Of a DNA stretch of 5,637 nt, positions 1 through 5,156 are shown piece after piece; positions within the stretch are counted from its first letter, which is position 1; every line of letters begins with the position of its first letter. The notes beneath the pieces were generated by a model that was not told the DNA's origin, ran no database searches, and saw only the letters and a list, made by a program, of their open reading frames with translations. Source of the DNA: Planctomycetota bacterium (lineage in GTDB: Bacteria > Planctomycetota > Phycisphaerae > Phycisphaerales > UBA1924); NCBI GenBank assembly GCA_023412695.1, contig JAEYNG010000039.1, forward strand, positions 1 through 5,637, written 5' to 3'. A program made the translations under genes and the position numbers.

Positions 1-46
1 CAGCGAAACCGCGATGGAAGACCGCAAGCGGGAGGGGTATTTCTGA
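1..46 (+). CDS. cysD: Sulfate adenylyltransferase subunit 2 (CysD), C-terminal end only
   Basis: Partial gene entering from the left edge. The frame starting at base 2 reads SETAMEDRKREGYF and then TGA at 44-46. A C-terminus of the type M-E-x-(K/R)-K/R-x-E-G-Y-F is characteristic of CysD, the catalytic, nucleotide-binding subunit of bacterial ATP sulfurylase, which adenylates sulfate to APS. Only 14 residues are visible, so the call rests on that tail plus the cysN gene that starts one base after the stop, the standard cysDN order. The end of the gene also carries the ribosome binding site for cysN. Confidence 0.88.
   Translation, partial: SETAMEDRKREGYF
31..37 (+). promoter_or_regulatory. 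Ribosome binding site of cysN inside the end of cysD
   Basis: The purine run GGAGGGG lies 10 bases before the cysN ATG at 48 and overlaps the last codons of cysD. With only one base between the cysD stop and the cysN start, translation of the two subunits is probably coupled. This supports the start at 48 over the later in-frame ATG at 105. Confidence 0.6.
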
Positions 47-47
47 T

Positions 48-1421
48 ATGACGACCCTGCAGCGCACGCCCCCGGTCCCTGTTGTCGTGAATGTGGAAGC
101 TCCCATGGACCGCGAGGCCTCCCTGCTCCGCGTCTTTACCTGTGGCTCTGTCGATGACGGGAAGTCCACGCTCATCGGCCGCCTCCTGCACGACAGCAAG
201 TCACTGCACGAGGACCAGATCGAGTCGATCTCCCGCGCCAGCGCCCGCCGCAACGCCGCCGCGCTTGACCTTTCCCTGCTTACCGACGGGCTGAAGGCCG
301 AGCGCGAGCAGGGCATCACGATCGACGTCGCGTACCGCTACTTCGCGACCGCGAAGCGGCGGTTCATCCTCGCCGACACGCCGGGCCACGTGCAGTACAC
401 CCGCAACATGGCCACCGGCGCGAGCACGGCCGACGTCGCGATCATCCTCATCGACGCCCGTCAGGGCGTGGTCGAGCAGACGCGACGTCACGCGTGCATC
501 GCCGCGCTCCTCGGCGTCACGCGGCTGATCGTCTGCGTGAACAAGATGGACCTCATCGACTTCGACCGCCCGCGATTCGAGGCGATCAAGGCCGACTTTG
601 AGGCGATGATCGCCGCCGCCAGACCCGCGGGCGAAGAGACCATCGCCGAGCGTGTACGGACCTGGTTCGTGCCGATCTCCGCGCTGCACGGGGACAATGT
701 CGTCGAGCGATCCACACGCACACCCTGGTTCACCGGCGAGCCGCTGCTCGAGTTGCTCGAAACGATCCCGGATGAGCAACCCGCCGACTCTGGCCTGTCG
801 CGTTTCCCGGTGCAGTACGTTCTGCGTCCGCAGAGCGACGAACACCACGACTATCGGGGCTATGCCGGTCGCGTGGCCTCGGGCAGCTTCAGGGTCGGTG
901 ACGAGGTGCTCGTCCTGCCCGGCGAGCACCGCTCCCGTATCACGAGCATCCACATCGGCCGCAGGAACGTTGACGCGTGCAGCGCACGGCAGTCCGCGGC
1001 CATCCAACTCGCCGACGATATCGATATCTGCCGGGGCGAGATGATCGTGCACGCCGCCGAAGCGCGCACAGACTTTGCGCCGAAGGTGACCCAGCAGATC
1101 GATGCGACCATCATCTGGATGGACCCGCGGCCGCTGGCGCAAGGTCGCCGCCTGCTCCTTAAGCACACCACCCGAGACGCGACCGCGATGGTGCAAGGGA
1201 TCGTGCACCGTTTGAATATGGGCACGCTGGAGGTTGAAAAGTCGCCCCCGAGCCTCGCGATGAACGAGATCGGGCGGGTCCGCCTGCGCTTGGCGTCGCC
1301 GCTCGTCTGCGATCCCTACTCACGTTGCCGCGAAACCGGGTCCTTCATCCTGATCGACGAGGGCACGAATAACACGGTCGGCGCGGGTCTGATCGCGTCG
1401 GCCACAGCGGAACGCGCGTAG
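48..1421 (+). CDS. cysN: Sulfate adenylyltransferase subunit 1 (CysN, GTPase subunit of ATP sulfurylase)
   Basis: Complete 457-residue translation-factor-type GTPase. CysN hydrolyses GTP to drive adenylation of sulfate by CysD, giving APS in the cytoplasm as the first step of sulfate assimilation. Visible motifs are the P-loop GSVDDGKS (residues 33-40), the switch I region EREQGITID (85-93), DTPGH (110-114), NKMD for guanine recognition (165-168) and SALHGDN (211-217). The WFTGEPLLELL stretch (227-237) is typical of CysN/NodQ at the end of the G domain. Elongation-factor-like beta-barrel domains follow, from about 250 to 450. The length is close to standalone CysN (about 470 residues) and well short of CysN-CysC fusions (about 620-640), so no APS kinase domain is attached. 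The first 20 or so residues are a proline/valine-rich extension. The gene follows cysD with a 1-bp gap and converges on the next gene. Confidence 0.96.
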   Translation: MTTLQRTPPVPVVVNVEAPMDREASLLRVFTCGSVDDGKSTLIGRLLHDSKSLHEDQIESISRASARRNAAALDLSLLTDGLKAEREQGITIDVAYRYFATAKRRFILADTPGHVQYTRNMATGASTADVAIILIDARQGVVEQTRRHACIAALLGVTRLIVCVNKMDLIDFDRPRFEAIKADFEAMIAAARPAGEETIAERVRTWFVPISALHGDNVVERSTRTPWFTGEPLLELLETIPDEQPADSGLSRFPVQYVLRPQSDEHHDYRGYAGRVASGSFRVGDEVLVLPGEHRSRITSIHIGRRNVDACSARQSAAIQLADDIDICRGEMIVHAAEARTDFAPKVTQQIDATIIWMDPRPLAQGRRLLLKHTTRDATAMVQGIVHRLNMGTLEVEKSPPSLAMNEIGRVRLRLASPLVCDPYSRCRETGSFILIDEGTNNTVGAGLIASATAERA

Positions 1422-1458
1422 CCGAAGCCAGCGTGGCGTCACAGTATCAGTGCTCAAC

Positions 1459-2094
1459 TCAGGCGGGGCCTGCATCTCGGACCACCACCGCGAATGCTTC
1501 CCGCTCCGGGCAGAGCGCCCGCACTTCTTCAAGCGCGGAGACGTTGCTGTTGGCACTCAACAACTTGAACAGCATGGGTGCCGAGACCGTCGAGACGGCT
1601 TCCCACACGCCCTGCCTTCTCAGGACATCTTCGAGCTGGTGCCTCTCGGGTGTGCCGGGCCGTGGAAACTCCCGTGTCCGCCGCGGCTGCACCCGCACCA
1701 CGCCGCCGCATGCGCGCAGATCGGTTTCACCGGATTCGCGGAAGAGTTCGATCAGCGCGTCACGCAACCCGGCCGCCCGCTCCTCGAGTTCCGCGACCCG
1801 CCGCTTTACATCGCAGAACGCGTCTGCGATCTGATTCGCCGCAAGCCGGCGTCGCTCCGCAAGACGTGCGCGGCCTTGCTTCAAGCGCGCGACAAACGGC
1901 TGCAGGGTTACGGGATTGACACGCCATTCTCTTTCAAGTGTCTCAAAGATCTGCTGCGCGCGGCAGATGCGGGCCGCGGCGTCGGGCGTGTCCTCCGGCA
2001 CGATGCAGTTCTCCAACTCCGCCAGGAGCGCAACGACCTGCGGTGCAGTCAGTCGCTGACGACCCACGCCTGAAACACTGGCATTCGTGCTCAT
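1459..2094 (-). CDS. Uncharacterised coiled-coil protein, 211 aa
   Basis: I do not recognise a named family with confidence. The ATG at 2094 gives 211 residues ending at TGA (1461-1459). The N-terminal third is helical. Residues about 63-121 form a long charged helix rich in R, E, A and L (for example RLAERRRLAA and RRVAELEERAAGLRDAL) and are likely a coiled coil. A short strand-like turn follows (ETDLRACGGVVRVQP, 123-137), then a basic P-containing linker and a C-terminal helical part with LEDVLRRQGVWEAVS (154-168) and LFKLLS (175-180). A long helix pair followed by a beta-hairpin recalls phage Gp157-like proteins, but that is architecture, not demonstrated homology. There is no signal peptide or membrane segment, so it is probably cytoplasmic. 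It lies 42 bp downstream of the hydrolase gene on the same strand and may be co-transcribed with it. No clear Shine-Dalgarno sequence precedes the ATG. The opposite frame is rich in Cys, His and Arg and looks non-coding. Confidence 0.75.
   Translation of the reverse strand: MSTNASVSGVGRQRLTAPQVVALLAELENCIVPEDTPDAAARICRAQQIFETLEREWRVNPVTLQPFVARLKQGRARLAERRRLAANQIADAFCDVKRRVAELEERAAGLRDALIELFRESGETDLRACGGVVRVQPRRTREFPRPGTPERHQLEDVLRRQGVWEAVSTVSAPMLFKLLSANSNVSALEEVRALCPEREAFAVVVRDAGPA
1460..1472. terminator. Small GGG-loop hairpin at the convergent end of cysN and the coiled-coil gene
   Basis: CAGGC-GGG-GCCTG is a perfect 5-bp stem with a 3-base loop. It overlaps the minus-strand stop codon (1459-1461) and lies 38 bp after the cysN stop. 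There is no U-tract on either side, so it is not a classical intrinsic terminator. Bidirectional termination or transcript-end stabilisation is a guess based on position. Confidence 0.25.
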
Positions 2095-2136
2095 TCTATG
2101 AGCATAACAAATGGCACGCTCACTGCAAACGCCAAG

Positions 2137-3189
2137 CTACCACTCCCACATCGCCGGGACCCAGTCATACCCCCACGCCGTGTTCCGGCGGATGTGCCCG
2201 ACCGATGGGAACGGGATGTGCGCGCCGCACAGCAGCGTACGGTCAGCCGCAGCACGATCAAAGAGTTTGCGCCGGCTGGCGATCGACTGCTCCGGGTTCG
2301 CATCAAACATCACGGCGAACTCCGGGTGCGGGAACTGGATCGCCGGGTGATGCACCGTGTCGGAGAGGTAGAGCATCGTCCGCCGTGAGTTGCTCGCCCG
2401 CGCGCCACCATCGATCTGTAGCGCGATATGACCTGGCGTGTGACCCGGCGACGGGATGGCCGTAACGCCTGGCCGCACTTCCCTTTCACCTTCCACCAGC
2501 GTGAAGTTCGCCGCTGCGATGACCTTCTTCGCGCCCTCGATAAACCCGGGGATCATGTCCTTCGGCAGGCGCGAAGCCGAGAAATCGTGCGTATCCGCGG
2601 CCCAGAAGTCGTGCTCGAGCTTGTGCACGATGTTCTCGGCGTTCGGGAAGTTGCTCCTCCCTTCCTCGTTCAGCAGCCCCAGCATGTGATCGCCATGCAG
2701 GTGCGTGATGATCACCGCTGTCACATCCGTGGGCTTCACACCGAACCTGCCGAGGTTCTCAACTAGCTTGCCGTTCGTCGCGCCGAATGCACCGCCGGTG
2801 CCGGTATCGACCAGCACCGTGTCCCTCGGCGTCTTGATGAGCAATCCATTCACCTGCACACGAACATCCGCCGGGTCGACAAACGCGTTATTCAGCGCCT
2901 TCTCGACCTGCTCGCGCGTCGCGTTCGCGGCCAGCGTCGGGTGTGGCGGGTTGAACGAGAACCAGCCGTCGCTGATGACCGCGACCTGAACGTCTCCGAG
3001 CTGCAGCGCGTAAAACCCCGCGCCCTGTACCGGCCTGCCCGCCTCCTTCCCCGCACCGGGCTTCCCGTCCGGCTGGCGTGCGAGCGCGGGCGCAGAGGCC
3101 GCCGCGAGTGCCGCTGCCGAAACGCCCGCGAGCTTGATCAACTCGCGGCGGCTATGGGTGGTGATCATGCTGGTGTGGTTCGTCTGCAT
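2137..3189 (-). CDS. Tat-exported metallo-beta-lactamase-fold hydrolase (methyl parathion hydrolase/lactonase-like)
   Basis: 350 residues from the ATG at 3189, chosen because GGAG sits six bases upstream; an upstream ATG (3225) lacks this support and an internal ATG (3168) also lacks one. The N-terminus has a twin-arginine signal: SRRELIK (residues 13-19), a hydrophobic Ala-rich stretch and an A-L-A site with cleavage expected after residue 37, so the enzyme is probably exported folded. The metallo-beta-lactamase signature is THLHGDH (H163, H165, D167, H168). It is followed by GHTPGH (H250), LSDT (D277) and CGAH (H324), a complete set of dinuclear zinc ligands. Their spacing matches methyl parathion hydrolase-type enzymes better than AiiA lactonase. 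The likely chemistry is hydrolysis of an ester, lactone or phosphotriester; the substrate is unknown. The gene is divergent from the dehydrogenase gene and is followed by the coiled-coil gene. Confidence 0.9.
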   Translation of the reverse strand: MQTNHTSMITTHSRRELIKLAGVSAAALAAASAPALARQPDGKPGAGKEAGRPVQGAGFYALQLGDVQVAVISDGWFSFNPPHPTLAANATREQVEKALNNAFVDPADVRVQVNGLLIKTPRDTVLVDTGTGGAFGATNGKLVENLGRFGVKPTDVTAVIITHLHGDHMLGLLNEEGRSNFPNAENIVHKLEHDFWAADTHDFSASRLPKDMIPGFIEGAKKVIAAANFTLVEGEREVRPGVTAIPSPGHTPGHIALQIDGGARASNSRRTMLYLSDTVHHPAIQFPHPEFAVMFDANPEQSIASRRKLFDRAAADRTLLCGAHIPFPSVGHIRRNTAWGYDWVPAMWEW

Positions 3190-3195
3190 AGCTGG

Positions 3196-3199
3196 CTCC
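3196..3199 (-). promoter_or_regulatory. Ribosome binding site deciding the hydrolase start
   Basis: GGAG on the minus strand, six bases before the ATG at 3189. It fixes the hydrolase start at this codon and places the twin-arginine motif at residues 14-15. Confidence 0.55.
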
Positions 3200-3276
3200 G
3201 TTGAGGATCGCCGGCATGATACCACGGGCGCACAGAGCGGCTATATTGCAGGTGTCCGTTCGTGGGACCTTTGGGC

Positions 3277-3281
3277 AGGGG
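3277..3281 (+). promoter_or_regulatory. Ribosome binding site deciding the dehydrogenase start
   Basis: AGGGG lies seven bases before the ATG at 3289. The protein starting there begins MKIFITGGTGFIG, with the Rossmann beta-strand right at the N-terminus, as is normal for the family. This favours 3289 over an upstream in-frame GTG at 3262. Confidence 0.65.
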
Positions 3282-3288
3282 CGCGGCT

Positions 3289-4407
3289 ATGAAGATCTTC
3301 ATTACCGGCGGAACAGGGTTCATCGGGAGCGCCGTTGCGCGGCGATTGCTCGCTCGCGGCGAAGCCGTCACAGTGCTCGACAACCAGTCCCGTCGCATCC
3401 ACGACCTCGAATCACTCGGCGCAGCAGCGGTCATCGGTGATGTCCGCGACGCCGAACACGTCCGGCGTGTGATCGCGGGCGCCGACGCCGTTATCCACTG
3501 TGCCGGCCTGCCCAAGCAGGCGTCATGGCGGGCATACCGTGGTGTGCACATTGACGGCACGCGCAATGTGCTCTCCGCCGCCGCGGATGCAGGCGTACGG
3601 CGCGTCGTCCATGTCTCGTCGCACTCCGCGATGTTCAGCGGCGTCGATCTCCCTCGCATGGAAGAATCGGACCCTTACCCCTCACGCTTCATCGACCCGT
3701 ACTCCGAAACGAAGGCCGCCGGCGAGAGGGCCGCGCTCGAGTTCCACGGGCGAAACGGGATGGAAGTAACGGTCATACGTCCCGATGTCGTCTGGGGCCG
3801 CGGCGACACGACCATCCTGCCGATCATGGCGAAGCTGTCGCGCTCGCCACTCGGCATCCCGATGTGCGGCGACGGATCGAACATAGAGGCCACGAGCCAC
3901 ATCGAGAACCTGGTCGACGGGATCATTCTCGGCCTCGACTCCCCCGCCTCTCCGGGCCGCGTCTATCTCATCAGCGATGGCTTCCACGTGAGCTGGAAGG
4001 AGTTCCTCGCACGGCAAGTCGAAGCCGCCGGCGTGCCCGCGAAGTTCCGGCGCGTGCCGCTCTGGCTCGCCGCGCCCGGCGCATGGATACTCGACAAGGC
4101 CGCCGGCGCAGTCGGGCTGCCGGTGCCACTGGCGAGGTTCGGTGTCTGGACCTCCGTGACGTCGCGCATCGTCACGTCGACACGCGCTGCGGACGAACTG
4201 GGCTATCGCGCAAAGGTCGGCTTCGAGGCCGGTCTTGCGGATCTCGCCGCGTGGGTGCAGGAGATTGGCGGGACCGAGGTGCTTCTCAGCAGCGGCGGGA
4301 AGGGCGCAGGCGTGCGGACATCACGTCCGATGTCACAGCATGCCGGGGACGCATCGACGCAACGGCCATGGGTCTCGCCCGGACTGGCGGATTCACGCGG
4401 GGCGTGA
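3289..4407 (+). CDS. NAD(P)-dependent epimerase/3-beta-hydroxysteroid dehydrogenase-like protein (extended SDR)
   Basis: 372-residue extended short-chain dehydrogenase/reductase. The dinucleotide-binding motif is TGGTGFIG (residues 6-13), with acidic D31 after the second strand suggesting a preference for NAD(H), and GDVRD at 50-54. Catalytic residues appear as Ser in VHVSSHS (107-113) and the YxxxK pair Y138/K142 in PYSETK. IRPDVVWGRGD (163-173) and TSHIENLVDGIILGL (202-216) are the usual substrate-side segments. The C-terminal domain (VPLWLAAPGAWILDK, then ELGYRAKVGFEAGL and AAWV) resembles 3-beta-HSD and sterol-4-carboxylate dehydrogenase (NSDHL) proteins more than nucleotide-sugar epimerases, but the substrate cannot be assigned. 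After about residue 328 there is a Gly/Ser/Arg-rich tail of some 45 residues that the family usually lacks. The protein is cytoplasmic. The gene converges on the methyltransferase gene with a 5-bp gap. Confidence 0.9.
   Translation: MKIFITGGTGFIGSAVARRLLARGEAVTVLDNQSRRIHDLESLGAAAVIGDVRDAEHVRRVIAGADAVIHCAGLPKQASWRAYRGVHIDGTRNVLSAAADAGVRRVVHVSSHSAMFSGVDLPRMEESDPYPSRFIDPYSETKAAGERAALEFHGRNGMEVTVIRPDVVWGRGDTTILPIMAKLSRSPLGIPMCGDGSNIEATSHIENLVDGIILGLDSPASPGRVYLISDGFHVSWKEFLARQVEAAGVPAKFRRVPLWLAAPGAWILDKAAGAVGLPVPLARFGVWTSVTSRIVTSTRAADELGYRAKVGFEAGLADLAAWVQEIGGTEVLLSSGGKGAGVRTSRPMSQHAGDASTQRPWVSPGLADSRGA
4317..4334. repeat. Inverted repeat in the 3' tail of the dehydrogenase gene
   Basis: GACATC at 4317-4322 and GATGTC at 4329-4334 form a perfect 6-bp stem around the 6-base loop ACGTCC. 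It lies in the part of the gene that encodes the unusual C-terminal tail. No U-tract follows. It may be chance in a GC-rich coding sequence, or a leftover transcript-end structure if the tail arose by loss of an earlier stop. Confidence 0.3.
4393..4407. terminator. GGG-loop hairpin at the convergent stop codons (possible bidirectional terminator)
   Basis: TCACGC-GGG-GCGTGA is a perfect 6-bp stem with a 3-base loop. Its last three bases are the dehydrogenase TGA, and the methyltransferase stop begins five bases beyond. Its position between two converging genes suits a bidirectional transcript end, but there is no U-tract, so intrinsic termination is unproven. Confidence 0.35.
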
Positions 4408-4412
4408 GCTGT

Positions 4413-5156
4413 CTATGGCCCGCCAGGCGGCTTGCGAACGATTGCAAAGTTCCCGAGGTAAAGTTCGGTCCGCAGAGTCACCGCTCGACGTACGAACCCC
4501 GCCTTGCACGCGAGCCACGCCGCGTTGCGCAAACCTCGCGCAAGCAAGGTCAGCGGCGCCGCCATCAGACCGCTTCCCCGCACCGGCACCGCCGCACCCG
4601 CAAGCGTTCCAAGCACGTCCCACACGTCGCCCAGCCGCCGAAACTCAACGACTTCGAGCCCCGCTTCCGCGGCCGCCGCGCGAATGGCGAACTCCGTCGG
4701 CCGCCAGTGATCGTGCGGAACCTCATGCAGCGGGTAGAAGAACGGGCATGACACGATCAACGTGCCCCCTGGCTTGAGCGCTCTCGCCAGGTTCCGCCAC
4801 GCCACCGACCAGCCGTGCACATGCTCGAGCACTTCGGTGCACAGCACAAGGTCGTACACGCCGCTCGCAAAGACCTGATCGGGCCATGGCGCGTCGAGGG
4901 CGAGCTCGAACTCAAGCGTCACCCCGGGCTGCGCGACGATGTCGAGCCCGGTGTACGAATACCCGCGCGCCTCCAACGCCCCGCGCAGCGGCTGACCGCC
5001 GCAGCCCGCGTCCAGAACACGTCGCCCGCTGTGCGCTGCAGCATGAGCATCGATCGCGCCGATCACCGCAGCGCCGATCAGCGGCACATTGAACGCCTCC
5101 TGCCGCGAACTCGGCTTGTAGAGCGTCCTGCGATCTGCCTGCCGGTCAACGCTCAT
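4413..5156 (-). CDS. Class I SAM-dependent methyltransferase, probably polysaccharide-locus type
   Basis: 247 residues from the ATG at 5156 to TAG (4415-4413). The Rossmann-type methyltransferase core is clear: motif I VLDAGCG (residues 47-53) binds S-adenosylmethionine, YTGLDI (68-73) carries the acidic residue after strand 2, DLVLCTEVLEHV (102-113) is the motif-IV region and LKPGGTLIVSCPF (127-139) is the post-motif strand. HDHWRPTEF (148-156) then resembles the H-D-x-W-R-x-T segment common in methyltransferases of surface-glycan loci. The C-terminal 50 residues are helical and partly hydrophobic and may sit near the membrane. The start overlaps the stop of the upstream flippase gene by four bases (ATGA), so the two are probably one transcript with coupled translation. 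The acceptor is unknown; a sugar or lipid-linked glycan is an inference from the neighbour. Confidence 0.9.
   Translation of the reverse strand: MSVDRQADRRTLYKPSSRQEAFNVPLIGAAVIGAIDAHAAAHSGRRVLDAGCGGQPLRGALEARGYSYTGLDIVAQPGVTLEFELALDAPWPDQVFASGVYDLVLCTEVLEHVHGWSVAWRNLARALKPGGTLIVSCPFFYPLHEVPHDHWRPTEFAIRAAAAEAGLEVVEFRRLGDVWDVLGTLAGAAVPVRGSGLMAAPLTLLARGLRNAAWLACKAGFVRRAVTLRTELYLGNFAIVRKPPGGP

Larger units (their letters stand above)
3190..3288. promoter_or_regulatory. Divergent intergenic control region between hydrolase and dehydrogenase genes
   Basis: This 99-bp spacer must hold the start signals for both outward-facing genes unless transcription comes from further away. The best plus-strand -10-like element is TATATT at 3242-3247, which would give a leader of about 35 bases, but no good -35 is seen 16-18 bases upstream. 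On the minus strand, TATCAT (complement of 3216-3221) could be a -10, again without a convincing -35. No clear operator palindrome was found. The region is conspicuously richer in A+T around 3240-3250 than the flanking genes. Confidence 0.4.

Noticed and set aside
201..1208. Long open frame of 335 codons antisense to cysN
   Set aside because: It lies wholly within the strongly motif-supported cysN gene, and its translation is a mirror product of GC-rich codons (Asp/Arg/His-rich, no recognisable domain).
1427..1437. Hairpin GCCA-GCG-TGGC just after the cysN stop
   Set aside because: A 4-bp stem with no U-tract is too weak to call a terminator at this base composition.
1450..2073. Plus-strand open frame of 207 codons opposite the coiled-coil gene
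   Set aside because: Its product is rich in Cys, His, Arg and Pro without domain-like periodicity, while the minus-strand frame gives a coherent amphipathic helical protein with normal composition.
2095..2136. Possible promoter or terminator between the hydrolase and coiled-coil genes
   Set aside because: A TATGCT-like element occurs on the minus strand just before the ATG at 2094, but too close to it and with no -35; no stable hairpin was seen, so read-through from the hydrolase gene is as likely.
3190..3225. Upstream ATG at 3225 as the hydrolase start
   Set aside because: It would add 12 residues before the Tat signal. The ATG at 3189 has a GGAG at the right distance and gives a normal twin-arginine N-terminus.
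3262..3288. Upstream GTG at 3262 as the dehydrogenase start
   Set aside because: It would add nine residues before the Rossmann strand, and the AGGGG ribosome binding site lies inside that extension, pointing to the ATG at 3289.
4155..4176. Inverted repeat CGTGAC...GTCACG with a 10-base loop
   Set aside because: It lies inside well-conserved dehydrogenase coding sequence and is short enough to arise by chance.
3864..4751. Plus-strand open frame of 295 codons spanning the dehydrogenase end and the methyltransferase
   Set aside because: It is extremely Arg-rich and crosses two well-supported genes on opposite strands, as expected of a non-coding frame in high-GC DNA.
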